Shown here one piece after another: positions 41,911-55,266 of a DNA stretch of 64,000 nt (position 1 is the first letter of the stretch; the number at the start of each line of letters is the position of its first letter). The DNA is from Anastatus disparis (Eukaryota > Arthropoda > Insecta > Hymenoptera > Eupelmidae), in contig JAFFSR010000136.1 of NCBI GenBank assembly GCA_017163975.1, positions 5,949,501 to 6,013,500 of the forward strand, in the 5' to 3' direction. The notes under the pieces are model-generated. The model was not told the origin of the DNA. It did no database searches and was given only the letters and a program-made list of their open reading frames with translations. The position numbers and the translations under genes are program-made.

Positions 41911-44281
41911 CAAAAATTGAATTAATATTGACTAATATTCAATTAGTCTATTTATGTAACTTATTAAAATAAAAACTAAAAATTGTTTAAAAGTTCTTTA
42001 AAAACTGAATGTAGGATTAAAAAATAATTTTATTATTTAATTTAAAATATATAACTATGTTTTATAAGAAAAAAAATGTAATTTATTATTATGATTGAAA
42101 TAATTTAATTCTATGAAAAGTGTACTTAGATGCTCAAATGACAAACGTTTAGAAAATCGATTTTTTCCTCAATGCCTCTGGGTGATAAAAATAATTTAAT
42201 TATTCGACAACTGTTAAGAGCAAAAAAAAAATAATTCATAATCAGCTTATTGTACTCTCGGTCATTAAGTATAATTGAGTTGATTTAATTGTTTGAATTA
42301 AAAGAGCGCTAAAACATTTAATCATTTTATCACATTGTTTCTGAGATCTTTCATTTATTTTATAATCTTAACAAAGAAGTTTGTATGCAACATTATTTCT
42401 CTTGAACTAGCAATAAATTCTTACTTTATTTAATCGCTTATTACTTTTGCTCAACCATGAAACGCTTCCTGTAATTTATAGTTTTTAAATTTTCTACAAT
42501 TTTCCACATATTTTTATCAGTGTCTTTATGCATTGAGCATGTCTACATTTTTTTTCTAGATGTATAGCAGTATAAGAATTTCCATCAAATAATTAATATC
42601 GTTAGCAGTCTTTTTATTAAATTTTCTATTCTATTCTCACAATAAGTGCATTGGTTATTTATGAGGTAGACGTGAATAATTATGAAAATTTATTATTGAT
42701 TTTTTTCTTTTTATAAAGTTTTATAACTACATTAAAATGAGACTTTTTTCATTTTTTTATTTATTGATTTGGAAAATTTCTATTTTTATCATAGTCATTA
42801 TTAATCTAACGCGTATAGATATTATAAATATACCGAAACGAAAATTTTTTTTTCTATTTTTACCAATGTTGTTAATAATGTAGTTTATACATCAGTTCAA
42901 ATAAGTCTTTTCAATTATTAAAGTAGGAAATACATAATAAAAAAGATAATAATCATGAACTTGCGGTTAACTACTTATACTAGTTATACTTAATTAGACA
43001 TACGTACGGAAACTATATGTACATGATAGAGAAACGTAGTTCAAAAGAAACTTAAATCTTTAATGAATGCCTTACCATAAGTTTGTATTAAATTTAAATA
43101 CTTTTGGAAAATGAATTCATAATTCTAACACGAAAATTAATGGATACGTTATGATATGTTGAGAAATTCAAATTATTTAAATAAATTTTCAATTAAATTT
43201 CGGTAAAAACATTAGCGATTCTTCAAGCTTTTTGTTTATTATAATGAAATTTTTATATTACTATAAAATACAACTGCGTCAATTACGTATATTCAAGTAG
43301 AATCATAATAAGTATTCTGTTTTCATTTTTTAAATATATTATTTAATCATAAAATTGAAAAGGAAAAAAGTTTAATGCAACATTCCAATATAATCATGAA
43401 TCTTTGAGTCAATGACTCGTATATACATACACACGCAATTGCTAAATCATTGAAGTAGTAGGTATAGATATACAATCACTATAGTAAAAGTTTAAACGCA
43501 TATATACGCACAAATTCCAAATCACTAGTCGAAGCTTATGTTATACGCGTGTACACGTTGTCAAGTTCATGACTGATTATCTTATACAGTTATATAACGC
43601 TACCAACAAGTGAATTTATACAACCGCGCAAAGAAGATTATCATTCCATAATGAAAATCCCGTTATTTTATTGAAATAATATTTACAATTATTCTACCTA
43701 TATTTTAAAATAATAAACTTTTTTTCATCAATTTAATTAAGCTTATAAACCTTTAATTATCTTGTTAAGTTTCACGCTTCTCTGATGCGACATTTCATAA
43801 TGTTGTTTCTAAGTATGTCTCATTTCTTTTTTAATGTTATTTTATTACTCTAGTTTGTAAGTCTTAAAAGACATGAAAATGAGAACGTCGTAAGCATTAA
43901 CCGGTTTTCCATTTCTCTCTTTCTCTCTCTCTCTCTCGCTCTTGTGATATTGCGCGGGTGCAAAAGCACGTAAAAGGAGTGAAAGATAAAAAGCCATGTT
44001 GAAAAGAATCAAGGCCATTCAATGCCAAACTTGATTCCTCAGTCTACTACATATATAATAAGGCGTTTCAATTTAAATTAACCAGTTAGGTATATCATTG
44101 CATCTCATTTGACCGTTAGATTGTATGCAATATTTAGTTTTTTGGTTAGAATGATTTTTTTTTTAAAGAAGTACTGCAAATTTTTAATGCTAAATTAATT
44201 AGAGTGATAATTATTCTAATTTTAAGAAAAAGCAAAAAATTTACTTTATTTAGTCACAATATTTACATATTATTTAAGACG
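41911..44281. other. Non-coding A+T-rich DNA
   Basis: A TC repeat tract at about 43913-43940. Nothing else supportable. Confidence 0.55.
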
Positions 44282-44690
44282 TGGTTGGCTATATTACGCC
44301 GCTTAGTTTAGCGCGGCGCTGTAGTCAAGTGAGAGGAATAAGTTAAGTATTTCTAATACTAATTATTATTTATTTGAACAATAATAATATAGTTATTTTC
44401 ATTAGCCATATACATGTAGAATAATTATTAATTATAATTTTGTTTGAAACATATAAAATAAAATACGAAGGGCTGTAAGGAGCCAATGTAAACATATGAG
44501 CATCTTTATTCGTGTTATAAGTATTATTTTCCATGTTGAAAATGACTAGTGGAAATGACTAAATTGGTACCACTTAATTATTTGAGTGAACAATAATTCA
44601 TTTTGTAAAAAACATTTAACCTATTTTTCTCACCTGACAACAGCGCCACAATAAACCGAATGGCGTAACAGATGCGACAGCCTCAAGTTA
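44282..44690. mobile_element. MITE with about 65-70-bp terminal inverted repeats
   Basis: The left arm at about 44282-44350 contains TTACGCCGCTTAGTTTAG, GCGGCGCTGTAGTCAAGTGAG and aataagttaa. The reverse complement of about 44624-44690 contains TTACGCCATTCGGTTTATTG, GGCGCTGTTGTCAGGTGAG and aataggttaa. The two arms align over about 65-70 bp at roughly three in four positions, around an A+T-rich centre. The left arm also holds a CGCCGC/GCGGCG stem-loop. Target duplication not identified; ends approximate. Confidence 0.65.
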
Positions 44691-45138
44691 GAAAAGCGAA
44701 GTTATATAGCCTGATCAATTAAGTAATCGTTAAATAAAGTTTTTTTTGTCTTTGTTTACTTACTGACTTGTCCGACGATGTAATACCAATGGAATGTGAA
44801 TTGAGATTTTATTTCTTACAGGTCAAATAGAGATCTTGGTTAGCGACCGAGTGATAATTGATGATATTTTTTTATGAATTTAAAAAATAAAAAAAATTTT
44901 ATCGTGTCTTTAAGAATCTTAAGATAATTTTTATAAACTCATTTTGTATTATTGAAAGCTGCTGATAGCTAACTGCCAATTGTATATTTAACTATTTTAT
45001 TTAAAGCATAAAAAAAAATAAGACCAAAAATTTTTTGTGAAATTTATAATGTAATAATATTGAGCTGAAAGAAGACATAACTTATTGTTTTTCTAAATGT
45101 CTATAAAGCTAGCATATTCACTTCATAAGTCTAAATTT

Positions 45139-45334
45139 TTTTTTTATTTAACGTCGCTGTATTTATGCTATCATTATGATGCTAATTAGTGACGGAGATC
45201 GTCAGTGTGTTTGTGAACAAAGCACATGTAACGTGCAGTGGTACTTGTATCATTCGAACGCTGAAAACGGGATTCGAACTCAGAACCTCGAGATTATTAA
45301 TCCATCGCTCTACCGAATGAGCCACTGACGACCC
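45139..45334 (-). mobile_element. tRNA-derived SINE, copy B (minus strand), with target-site duplication
   Basis: Read on the minus strand: A box TGGCTCATTCGG (45313-45324), B box GTTCGAATCCC (45269-45279), shared body, then TAAATACAGCGACGTTAAAT and a T-run on the plus strand (A tail). It is flanked by a 16-bp direct repeat with one difference: TCATAAGTCTAAATTT at 45123-45138 and TCATAAGCCTAAATTT at 45335-45350. This is what insertion by LINE machinery leaves behind. Confidence 0.9.
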
Positions 45335-45350
45335 TCATAAGCCTAAATTT

Positions 45351-48300
45351 ATTTTTGATAGACCAAATTAAAGTTTTAATTAAAGTATATTTTGAATTTT
45401 CAAGTTTATTGTCAACATAAATCGCTTCCAAAATTCTATAGTTCTACAAATATTTGTAAAACCAATTAATATTTTTTAAACATTCTTTAAAATAAACTAA
45501 ATTTATCGAAACTTTGGTATACCAGTGTTATTTTCTTGATGTTATTTTATTATCGTTATATAAAAAAAGAAAATTCCGCGGTGACTCTATATGATGTTAC
45601 AAATATTTGTGTGTTGTGTCTATTTTATTTTGAAACATGTCATAACAGAACTTCAACAAAAAATGCGTCAATGATAGACGGTGCTTTAATTTGTTTTAGA
45701 AAATATTAGTTTAAATTAAATATTCTTGTGTACGAAAATTTATTAATTTGTGTGTCTAGCATAATCAATAATTTATTAAATTCAGATGTTAAATAATATA
45801 AAAACATTTAAAAATTAAGAAAGTACTCCATTTTTAAAATTGTGCCCTTTAAAAATGTAATCCAAACTAAAGAAAAAAAAAATTATTATTGATTTTTTAA
45901 ATTATATTTTAATGATTTCAAAAATATTTTAATAGAAAAATGTATACACGGAAAAAATGTTTAAGTGAAAATTATAATAATTAATATTGAATTTATCATG
46001 GATCACTCTTGTAGCCAAAAGTTATCATTGATAAAATTTATTAGAATCACAAGAGTTTTTATTAAATTTTTTTTTAATTTTACTATAAACTATATGGGAA
46101 TTATTGGCTATAATGATAGTTTGTGATAACTTTGAACTATTGTAATTTTGACTAAAACATTTTTTTCTGTGCAATTAAATACAAATATAGAATAAATGTA
46201 CATAGTTACATTAATATAAGTAAAAATTAAAAAATTTTCTGTGAAAATAAGCATTAAATACGATAATTTAGCTAAACATAAATTTTAAGATTATTAATCT
46301 TCTAATTTATTAAAATTTCATGATTAGAAAAACCTAGTTCATTATATATGAAAATAAAATTATTATGATTCCTCTACTAGAAATAGTAATTAAGGCCCTG
46401 CTAATACTTAAATGAATAATTTATTATTTTTATAAGAAAACTATTCTTTGTGATTATAATTATTTTTCAATTAAATAACTCGATTTGCCTTTAGTTTTAT
46501 TTAGTTTTTCAATTAATTTTCTAAATCTTTAACACCATCCTATTAAACATCCTTAAATAACATTATCATACATAGTTTTTATTTGCACACTACAATTATT
46601 GATACTCAGCATATTAGTCTTTTTTTCGTGCGTGCCATTATTAATAAAAGTAATATATTTTCTGTCCTTTCATGTATAAAGCACAAAATCATTATTAAAA
46701 ATAAGTTTTCAAAAATTGACTTTTAATATGATATTCATAAAAAGAATCACTTTTCGTATGAAATGAATAAAAATTTTTTATCAATTATTATTGTACTTAT
46801 GCTTACATGTGATCCCTTGAAAAGGTGCTTTTTTATTACAAATATATAAAATATTATTTTATATTTAGGGTGTACCTAAATTTTTTGAAAACCTAATTGA
46901 TTAAATTTGAGCATTAAATTTGCAAGATTTAATCATCTTTCATTAGATTAGAGTTTGCTTGTTTTTATCAGAAGTAAATATTAAGTAGTTATTATATAAT
47001 AATAAAACAAATTTAAGTGAAAACTTACATTTTTTCAAGGAATTAAACATAAGATTTCTTTTAAGTGTTATAAACTTTATAATTTTTTTTAACATAAAAA
47101 CAATTAAAACTTGCTCGCAACGATTGAATTAATGTTCATTTTTTTGTTACCTTTCATAAAAATCATTTTAAAAAAGTCAATTATTTGAGATCCAAAATAA
47201 TCCTCTAACAATACTACTAATAAAATGTACAAATAAAAAATAAACAAAATTTTAATAGCACTATATTGCCCTGCAACTTAGCCCAAAGATCCCACCTTTC
47301 AAAAAATTAAAAAAAAAATGTTTTCGATCCTCAAAAAAAAAAAGAAAAGATTAATACAGAAAAAAATCGCAATCGTCATCGAAGCCTTTTATTCTGTCTT
47401 TCGTAGGTGGCACTCGATAATTAGCACATACAATTTCGGTGTTGGTCATCCCCCCATCAGAGTGAGAGTGACACATACGAAAATCCAAAGGACAAAGTGG
47501 TACAATATTAAAATAAAGTCTACCACTACCAATCCGCACGCAATAAAAAAAAATAATAAAAAAGAGAGCCTCTCTTTTCTCTCGCTCTCTCTTAGCCTCG
47601 CTGCCTACTTTAAATTTAAAAAAAAATTAATAAAAATTTCGCTAACAACGAAGATTTTGCGCGTTAAATTATTAAATATAATATATTTACATTACATATA
47701 ATATAGATAATTAAAAGAATAGCGAAAAATAAAGAGAGAGAGGGAAAGATTTGAGGCTATCCTCCTCCAATAAATATAGAGTGCCGGCCTGAACTACGCC
47801 GATCTTCGTCGTCTTCGTCTTCGTCGTCGTCTGTGTATTGCCTTAACCGAGTCGTTACCCCAGAGCGGGTACATGAACAGGCAAATATATGATCGAGCCA
47901 AAGATGATGGGTAAAAATATTAAAAATTCTCACTTTTATCAAACATCTCTTTTTTTTTATCTTTTTTAGCAAAACATTCTTCTTCTCTCTCTGTTTTTGT
48001 ATAATCTTAATTATTAATTCCCACTTATATGATTATTATATTATTATGCTATATATCTACTCTACTTTTTTTTGTCTTCATTTGTCATAATACTGAAAAT
48101 TGTCTGTTTTTTATTAAACGGCATTTTATGGCGTGTACAAGTTGTTTTTCTAATGTTTAACTATTAGCATATTGTCATTTACGAATTTCATTGGTTTGAA
48201 AAATCACTGTTTTAACTCTATGATTTTTATTTATTGCATTAAAAAGAAATGAGACAAAAATTGTTGATAAAGAATGCGATAATGTATCTAATGTTGCACT

Positions 48301-51300
48301 GTTCGGAATGTTATATATTTATATTTAATTTTAAAAATTATGCTAAATTAATCACACTGTTAAAACTTTACATATTTCTTAATCATTGCTAATTCATCTT
48401 TTTTAATACTTAAACTTTATTAGTTTAGAAATGCATAATTTTTTTATCCGTAGGCATGCTATTTCACATATAAATTGCTTATCTATTCATTAGCACAGTT
48501 GTGCACAAAGGAAAAAAGTAGTATTATTTGAAAAATTAGTTGAACCACTTTATTTATAATCTATTGCTTATTCAAGATATATAATAATTAAATTTTTATA
48601 ATTATTAAAAAATTTAAATGTATATTTTTATTTATAAAAACGAAATCGTACAACATGAGATAAAAGTATAACATATCGTTATTCTTCTTAATAATTTTTA
48701 TCATGATGGAGTAACGTGTGGAACAAATACTGACTGTTATGTAAACAATTTATTTTTCAATACAGTACTTCAAAATTTCAATGAATTAGCATTTTTTAAT
48801 GACTTTTTATTACAGAATTTCATTTTTTAATATTAATTTACTGTATTGAAGAAAAAACGTACTGACGAACTAAAGCATCAAATTGCAAGCATGACAATGT
48901 TTTGAAGTTTTTCTTCTATTTTTTTCAAGAGTGATCGTAACAATAACATCAAATCTTAGTCCATAATTATTTCTTTCATTTTTTTTCAAATCATGCCAAA
49001 TCTATTTGTCTAATCAATGGTGATTTATTATGATTGATGTGAAACTCACCCTTTCATTTCTATATAAAAGTTTGTACTTGTGGTTAACAAAATTGACAAA
49101 CAAAAAGACTGCCTGAAACCAGTTCTATTTATCATTGATCAAATCTCGAAAAATTTTGCTTATACATGTACAGAATATTTTTTTTCCTTTTTTTATTACG
49201 CAACGCAAAAAAAGCAGTGCACAGAGTTATAAGAGCAAGAATGAAATAAGTGAACAAGACAACGATTTATTATGAGCTTGTGTGCAAGAATACATAGTGC
49301 AATCTTTTATAGTAGCTATTTATATACGCAAAATGTATTACTACAACTTTTATTACTTTTTTTTCTTCTTTTTTATTTAAAACTTTTTTTCCTACTTAAC
49401 TCGAGATACTAATTTAATTATTACGCACGAGTTCAGAGCATAAAAATTAAGCTCGGTTGCGTAAAAAAAAAGAAGTTGAAAAGGCTAAAAGTTACGCTTT
49501 AGCGTAGCTTTAACTTTACCACCCACGTGATAACCAATCTTTTTACCATTAAAATTAAACTTTTTAACAAAATATTAATTTCTATGGAAAAATTGATAAA
49601 GCAAAAAAAAAAGACAAATGAATTCTAATTGCGTCAGTCTTAACGATATGTGTACAATAATCACATGGATACTATTTATATTTTATACATCTGGTGCACA
49701 TCTAGTTGATCTCTGTGACTGCTTTATCGTAATTATAAGTGTTAGTGTCTACTATACGTAGTCATTGTCTGTAACCGTTTGTTTGGTTTGATCTCATGCT
49801 GTTTCTATACTGATTAACAAGATTAAAAAGCATCTATTTTACACCAAAAAAGCTATAATCATAAAAAAATTTTTAATTTTAAACTTTAATGCACATTTAT
49901 AATAACCTTAATTAAAAAAGAGAAAGATCAATTAATGATTATTTCAGAAAGTGTCATCCACAAGAAAGAAAATAAAGAAGAAACTGTTGCGCATTGAATA
50001 ATTTAAGTCATTTTATATGTTAAATGTGACCACACGCAAAATTGTTTACGGAAAAGTTGTGACCCTGCACAGCAAAACATACCAAACATCAGATTCATAA
50101 ATTAATCTCACGAAAATAATGAGCTTCCCCAAGTCCTTTTTTTGGCCCAATTAACTCTAATAAGCAATCAATTTCACGCGGAAACTGAATTTTTCATTAA
50201 TTCCACAATCTTTGCGTTACGTTTATTTGTCTCTTATTCGTACTCTTCTCTATTTTAGTTCATTTGAATTATTTACAATTTAAAAAATAAAGCTAATTTG
50301 TGAATTAAAAGTTATTTTATTAGTTAGTACTAAAATTTATAATTTTTATCAATGATTATCCGAATAAAAATCATAACATTACATTCATAGATTTATTTTA
50401 TTGGCTTGATTAGAATTTTTAATAATTTAAAATATATTATTAAATTTAACAGTCAACTCAAAATAGTTTACTTTAAAGCTTTATAAAGTTTTTTGATAAA
50501 CATTTTTAGCTTAACATTCTTTTTAAACAAATTTTGAAAATTCAACTCAATTATTTAAACTTGTTTATTAACAATTGGCTCTCTAGTTTCATGAAATGAA
50601 TAAATTCTCATATCGAATAGTGAATAATTTATGCAAGAATAAAAAAAAATAAAAAAATCAAATTTTCATGCGCATAATTCTATTACAGATGATTTTTTAT
50701 TTAACCTTAATTTTTTTAACCCTTTAGCTAACTCTGTATAAATGTAGGGCAAGAGCAGAACGCCGCGCGGAGTAGCACAAAAATAAGGTAGAAAAGGGAA
50801 AAAGTAAAAAAAGAAAATTGAAAACGAGCTAGAATGCAAAAAATAAAAAAAGCAAGAAAGAAAAAGTACGAGAAAAATCTAGACTAAAATTAAATTAGAG
50901 CCAAAAAGAAAAAAGAGAGAGAGAGAGAACAAGTTTAATCGACAATGGATAGATTTAAAATGAAGGTCCACGTTTTTATCTGTTTCTATTCCGTATGTAT
51001 TTATTCTAGAGCTTAGCAGCCCTAGGAATACCCTTAATATATCCCACTGCGTATGTCGAATACGTGTTTGGTATGTGTGCATTCTTTTTTTTTGTTTTAG
51101 TTTGTACTTGTTTTATAAATTTTTTTTCTGTTTCGAGACTAGTCAGTATTAAAAGTGATCATCGTTAAGGATCATCTTAAATTAATATATACTTTCATTT
51201 AATTTTTTTTTTTTTATTTTATCAGTTTTAAAATTATTTATTATACAAAGTGATTGGTCAACATCTACAAGAATTTTGTAAATTTTTAATTCAAGTATTA

Positions 51301-54300
51301 ATCGCGTGCAAAAAAAAAAGAATCATTAATATTTAAAAAGTTTTCGAATGTGCTTTTTCATAAAAAAGAAAATTTAGTTTATATATCATGAAAATATTAA
51401 TGATTTATTTCGTGAAATTCAAAATGTTATAACTGCATAATCAGAATTTAGTACAATACCAACGAGAGAGATTTGACATAACCATAAGAATTCAGACAAT
51501 CGATAAAGGATTCTGAATTATTAACCAATTTCTTATACAACTTGAATTTAAATAACTATATTTCAAAAATAAACGTTCTTGGAAAGTTGAATTCAAGCGT
51601 TTAAGTTCAAGATAATGTAAAGTGCTCCATTCCGGTAATAATCGTGCACGTATCATAACGCGCAAAAAATTTAAACAATGTCTATGTCCTTTGATCTCGA
51701 TGTCATAAAAGAAGATGTGATAGCAAAGGCAGTTTAAATCAAGCAAAAGCGAAAAGAGGAAAACTGAGAAAAATTAATTTTAAATTTAAAAAAAGGAATA
51801 AGAAAAACCAGTGTGAATAGAAAAGTCAAATGGATTAAAGCTTATAGTCGTCGAACAACGGACGCATTACACTTGTTCGCTCATTAATTTTTCTTGGCTT
51901 CTCTTAGTGCTGTCAATACACATGTTACACTCGTTGCTTAACGATAAAGGTAACAAAATCTATATGCACATATATATCTATTCTTCATTAGATTTTTTTC
52001 TTCTCTAAGAGGATTAAATAACATTATTCATTGCCTTATGAATTTATCTTTTTTATTTATCATTTCTCCATTTGAACTTTTAAAAAGCTTGTTGCCCCTT
52101 TGTGGTTAATTAATAAAAGCTTAACACGGTATAAAGCAATCGAGCAAAACTGAATGTTCGATGATAAAAGAAAAAAAAAGAAGAGACGTACACATCGAAA
52201 AAGAAGAAAAAAAACTGCATTTAAATTACGCGTAAGACTCTTGCTGATTGATAGAAAAGCCTGATTTGTTATTTCATTCGTTGCGAAGCGTACCGCGGAT
52301 ATTTATACGGAATATCGATGAAGTAGAATGTAAAATAAAATAAGAAGAACTGATACGCTTCCTCTTTTTCTTATATTTTTTTTATTCTTTTTCATTTTTT
52401 TCTTTTTTTATTAGGATTGATTTCTAAAGAAGCGTAGCTTCAACTTTTTTATTCATAGCATTGGTTCGATGATGCGATAGTGAATTGCATTAAAATATAT
52501 AAGAACAATTTTTAAAATTTAATTTTTAATTTTTATTTTTAATAATATCTTGTATGAAACTCAAAATATTTTCATTTATTAAAAATTAATCTTCATGCCT
52601 TAGTTTCCTCGTGAAAAGTAAACATTTGTACTAAAAATTATTAATAGTGTATCCAAACGTGTACTATAAATACGAATGTTGAAATATTGTTACACAGAAT
52701 TTTCTGAAACTAGATGATTTTTTTTTCTAAAACTACAGAAAATTCTCACTCTTCCTCGACGACTTTATTTTCGTATTTTTCGTCCCAAATTCTAAACTAT
52801 GCGGATATGCGCAACAACTTGCCCTCCAACTAAAAATAAAAAAAAAAGAATGCAATAAATTCAAAGTAAAAAAAATTTTTTACTTCTATTGAACTTTAAA
52901 ATACTCGAATTTTATTCACCAAGTCGCGAGATTCTTTAAATTAAGAAAAAAGTCTCGTACTCAAGAAAAAAAAAGAAACTTGTTCTCCTTACAGCTCTTG
53001 CATCTTATAGTCTTTGCTCGCACATTTTTCGCTTGAGGAATTTTCCCTTCTTCTCTTTCTCTCTCTCTGTCTTCTTTTTCGTATTTCTTGCGTAACAACG
53101 ACGTCGCGTTTCTCTGTCCCTAACTTGCCTTATACTTTACTATATACAACGTTTTCTTCGCTCGCGGCTTGACGACACCAGCTGATGCGAAATGTGTGTG
53201 GGTATACGTATATACGCGTGTAATAAACCTTAGAAAGTATTTTCAACGTTACGTAAGCACAACTAAGCAAACGTTTTATCCCTTATGTCCATTTCTATAA
53301 AGATATACACTTGTCTAAAAACATTTTTATTAGTTTTTATCGATCCACAAATGTTGTCTTACTATGCCTGAAAGTGCGTATGCGCATAGATGAAAAGAGA
53401 AACGAAGATATTTTTTTTATTTGCGACTCGAATGCGCACCTCTTCACTATAACATGATACTCTAAGATATTTTTTTCCTTTTGGCTAGACGACAAAATTT
53501 CATGAAATAGTTTTTTATGTAGGCCGGCATTGTAAAGCCGTTAATAATAACGATAAAATCGTTTATAATGAATTACGGTTAAGATTTTATTACTCTATTA
53601 TTTGAAAGAAAAAAAAAATTCCTTTGTTTCGTGACGACCAGTAAGATAAAGCATAATGTGAATTTATGTTTGAGCTTAAATATTAGCACTTTTGTTTGAA
53701 TCATCTTAAATAAATTTATAAAAAATTTTTCATTAAGTTTTATGACATACATTCTATTTGATTTTTATTATATGAAAAATCATATTTTAAATAAAAATGT
53801 TATTATTTGGTCATTATGACATAATGATGAAACAATTTTAATTCTTATGTCATAGTAGCACCTTAATACCAATAAATAGATAATACCAATTTTAAAAAAT
53901 AAGTTCATAAAGTGCGATAACATCATTTAAAAATTTTAATTAAAAAAAACTTACTCTTATAAAAAAACTTTTATAAAAAAATTAATGATTAACCAAAAAT
54001 AATCAAAAAAAAAATTAAATACTTATCATTCTTTAACCGCATTTCTCTATCAAAAAATCATAAAATTTTAAAAATGTTTTTTTTTCTTAAAGTTTAGTAA
54101 CTAATTATTTGTATTGAATGAACTAAGGCATTATTAAAAATTAATCAAAATTATACTATTCTTTAATAAAACTGGTATAGTATAATTGTCTTAAATATGT
54201 TATGAACATGTAACTCCTCTAAAAATTTATTTGGATCATTTTTACAGCTTTTCTAACAAAAAATTTGTGTCCCTCAAGTTTCAATGCTGCAAAACAATAA

Positions 54301-55069
54301 AAGGACATTGCTGCATAAAACTTTTGACTATCAAAAGATGAATATATTGTTTTTCAAGTGTTGTATACTGTAATTTGTTTAATTTAAAAAAATGATTCAC
54401 AAAGTGTACACATGTTTACTTTTTTTCCTTTCAACTAATATGACCAATTTCAGCAAAAATCTTTGTGTTGTGGATATGTTAACGTTAAAAATTTTCTTTG
54501 TTTTAACAATAACTGGCTGTTTTATTTCAAAATCATCAACATTTTCGATAGATTCATAATTATTTTGGAAAATTATATTTAAAATTTATAATCTACTTAT
54601 TATAATAATGTGCACTAAAATGTAGTAAAAAGCTCAAATTATTGAGTATTATTACATTAATAATTCTCTTGAATTTCAAATTTTTTTTTTTATAAAAAAA
54701 AGTATTTGAATGTTAAATTTTTTTCAATAATAACTTTTTGTTACAATTGATACAAAATTTTTTAATATATATTAAAACATTCACCTCATACTCACTATCC
54801 ATTGCGTAATCACTCAGCATCGCATCGTATCTCGCGATAAAAGCAAAAGAAAAATAAGAAGAAATAAAACTCAAAACAGCTTATCGCGAGAGAAAAAAAA
54901 TCATTGTGTGACAGTAATTCCATTATCGTTAAAACTACTTACAAATAATTGTATATATATACATCCTTGTTAAGCCAAATTTAAGTGCTTTAATTCTAAA
55001 ATTCTAATATAAGAATTCAAAGATTTTATTAAAAATAATAATTATTTGTTTTGTTTGAATTTTTCGTAG
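45351..55069. other. Non-coding DNA upstream of the first visible widerborst exon
   Basis: A mixed-composition islet at about 47380-47900 contains TC tracts and a CGT/CTT trinucleotide run at 47804-47830. Another patch at about 53020-53230 has TC tracts and CpG words. The region ends at the acceptor before 55070. I looked for the expected N-terminal widerborst exon, which should end in a G before a GT donor, and did not find one. Confidence 0.55.
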
Positions 55070-55266
55070 ATGTACCGCCCTCGGAGCAGGAGGAGCTGTT
55101 CATCCGGAAGTTACGACAATGCTGTGTGGCTTTCGACTTTTTGGATCCCGTTGCGGATCTCAAGGGTAAAGAAATCAAACGCAGCACCCTCAACGAGCTC
55201 GTCGAGTATATTACCACAGGTCGAGGGGTACTTACCGAGCCTGTCTACCCTGAAATCATTAAGATG
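55070..55266 (+). CDS. wdb: widerborst visible exon 1 (residues 1-66)
   Basis: Acceptor tttttcgtag before 55070 and donor ATG|gttagt at 55267. The exon begins with the last two bases of an Asp codon and ends on a codon boundary. It encodes the first helical hairpins of the B56 repeat fold, including [19 protein letters not shown] and [11 protein letters not shown]. It is clearly richer in G+C than the flanking DNA. The open frame extends a few codons upstream of the acceptor, but that extension is intronic, not a start. Confidence 0.95.

Noticed and set aside
43455..43485. let-7-like string (TGAAGTAGTAGGTATAGATA)
   Set aside because: The seed has GAAGTAG instead of GAGGTAG and the flanks do not form a let-7-type hairpin.
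47757..47972. Minus open frame with a run of acidic residues
   Set aside because: The acidic run is the translation of a CGT/CTT trinucleotide repeat; no other coding sign.
50717..50735. TTAACCCTTTAGC as a further piggyBac end
   Set aside because: No opposite TIR, no subterminal palindrome and no second TTAA partner found nearby.
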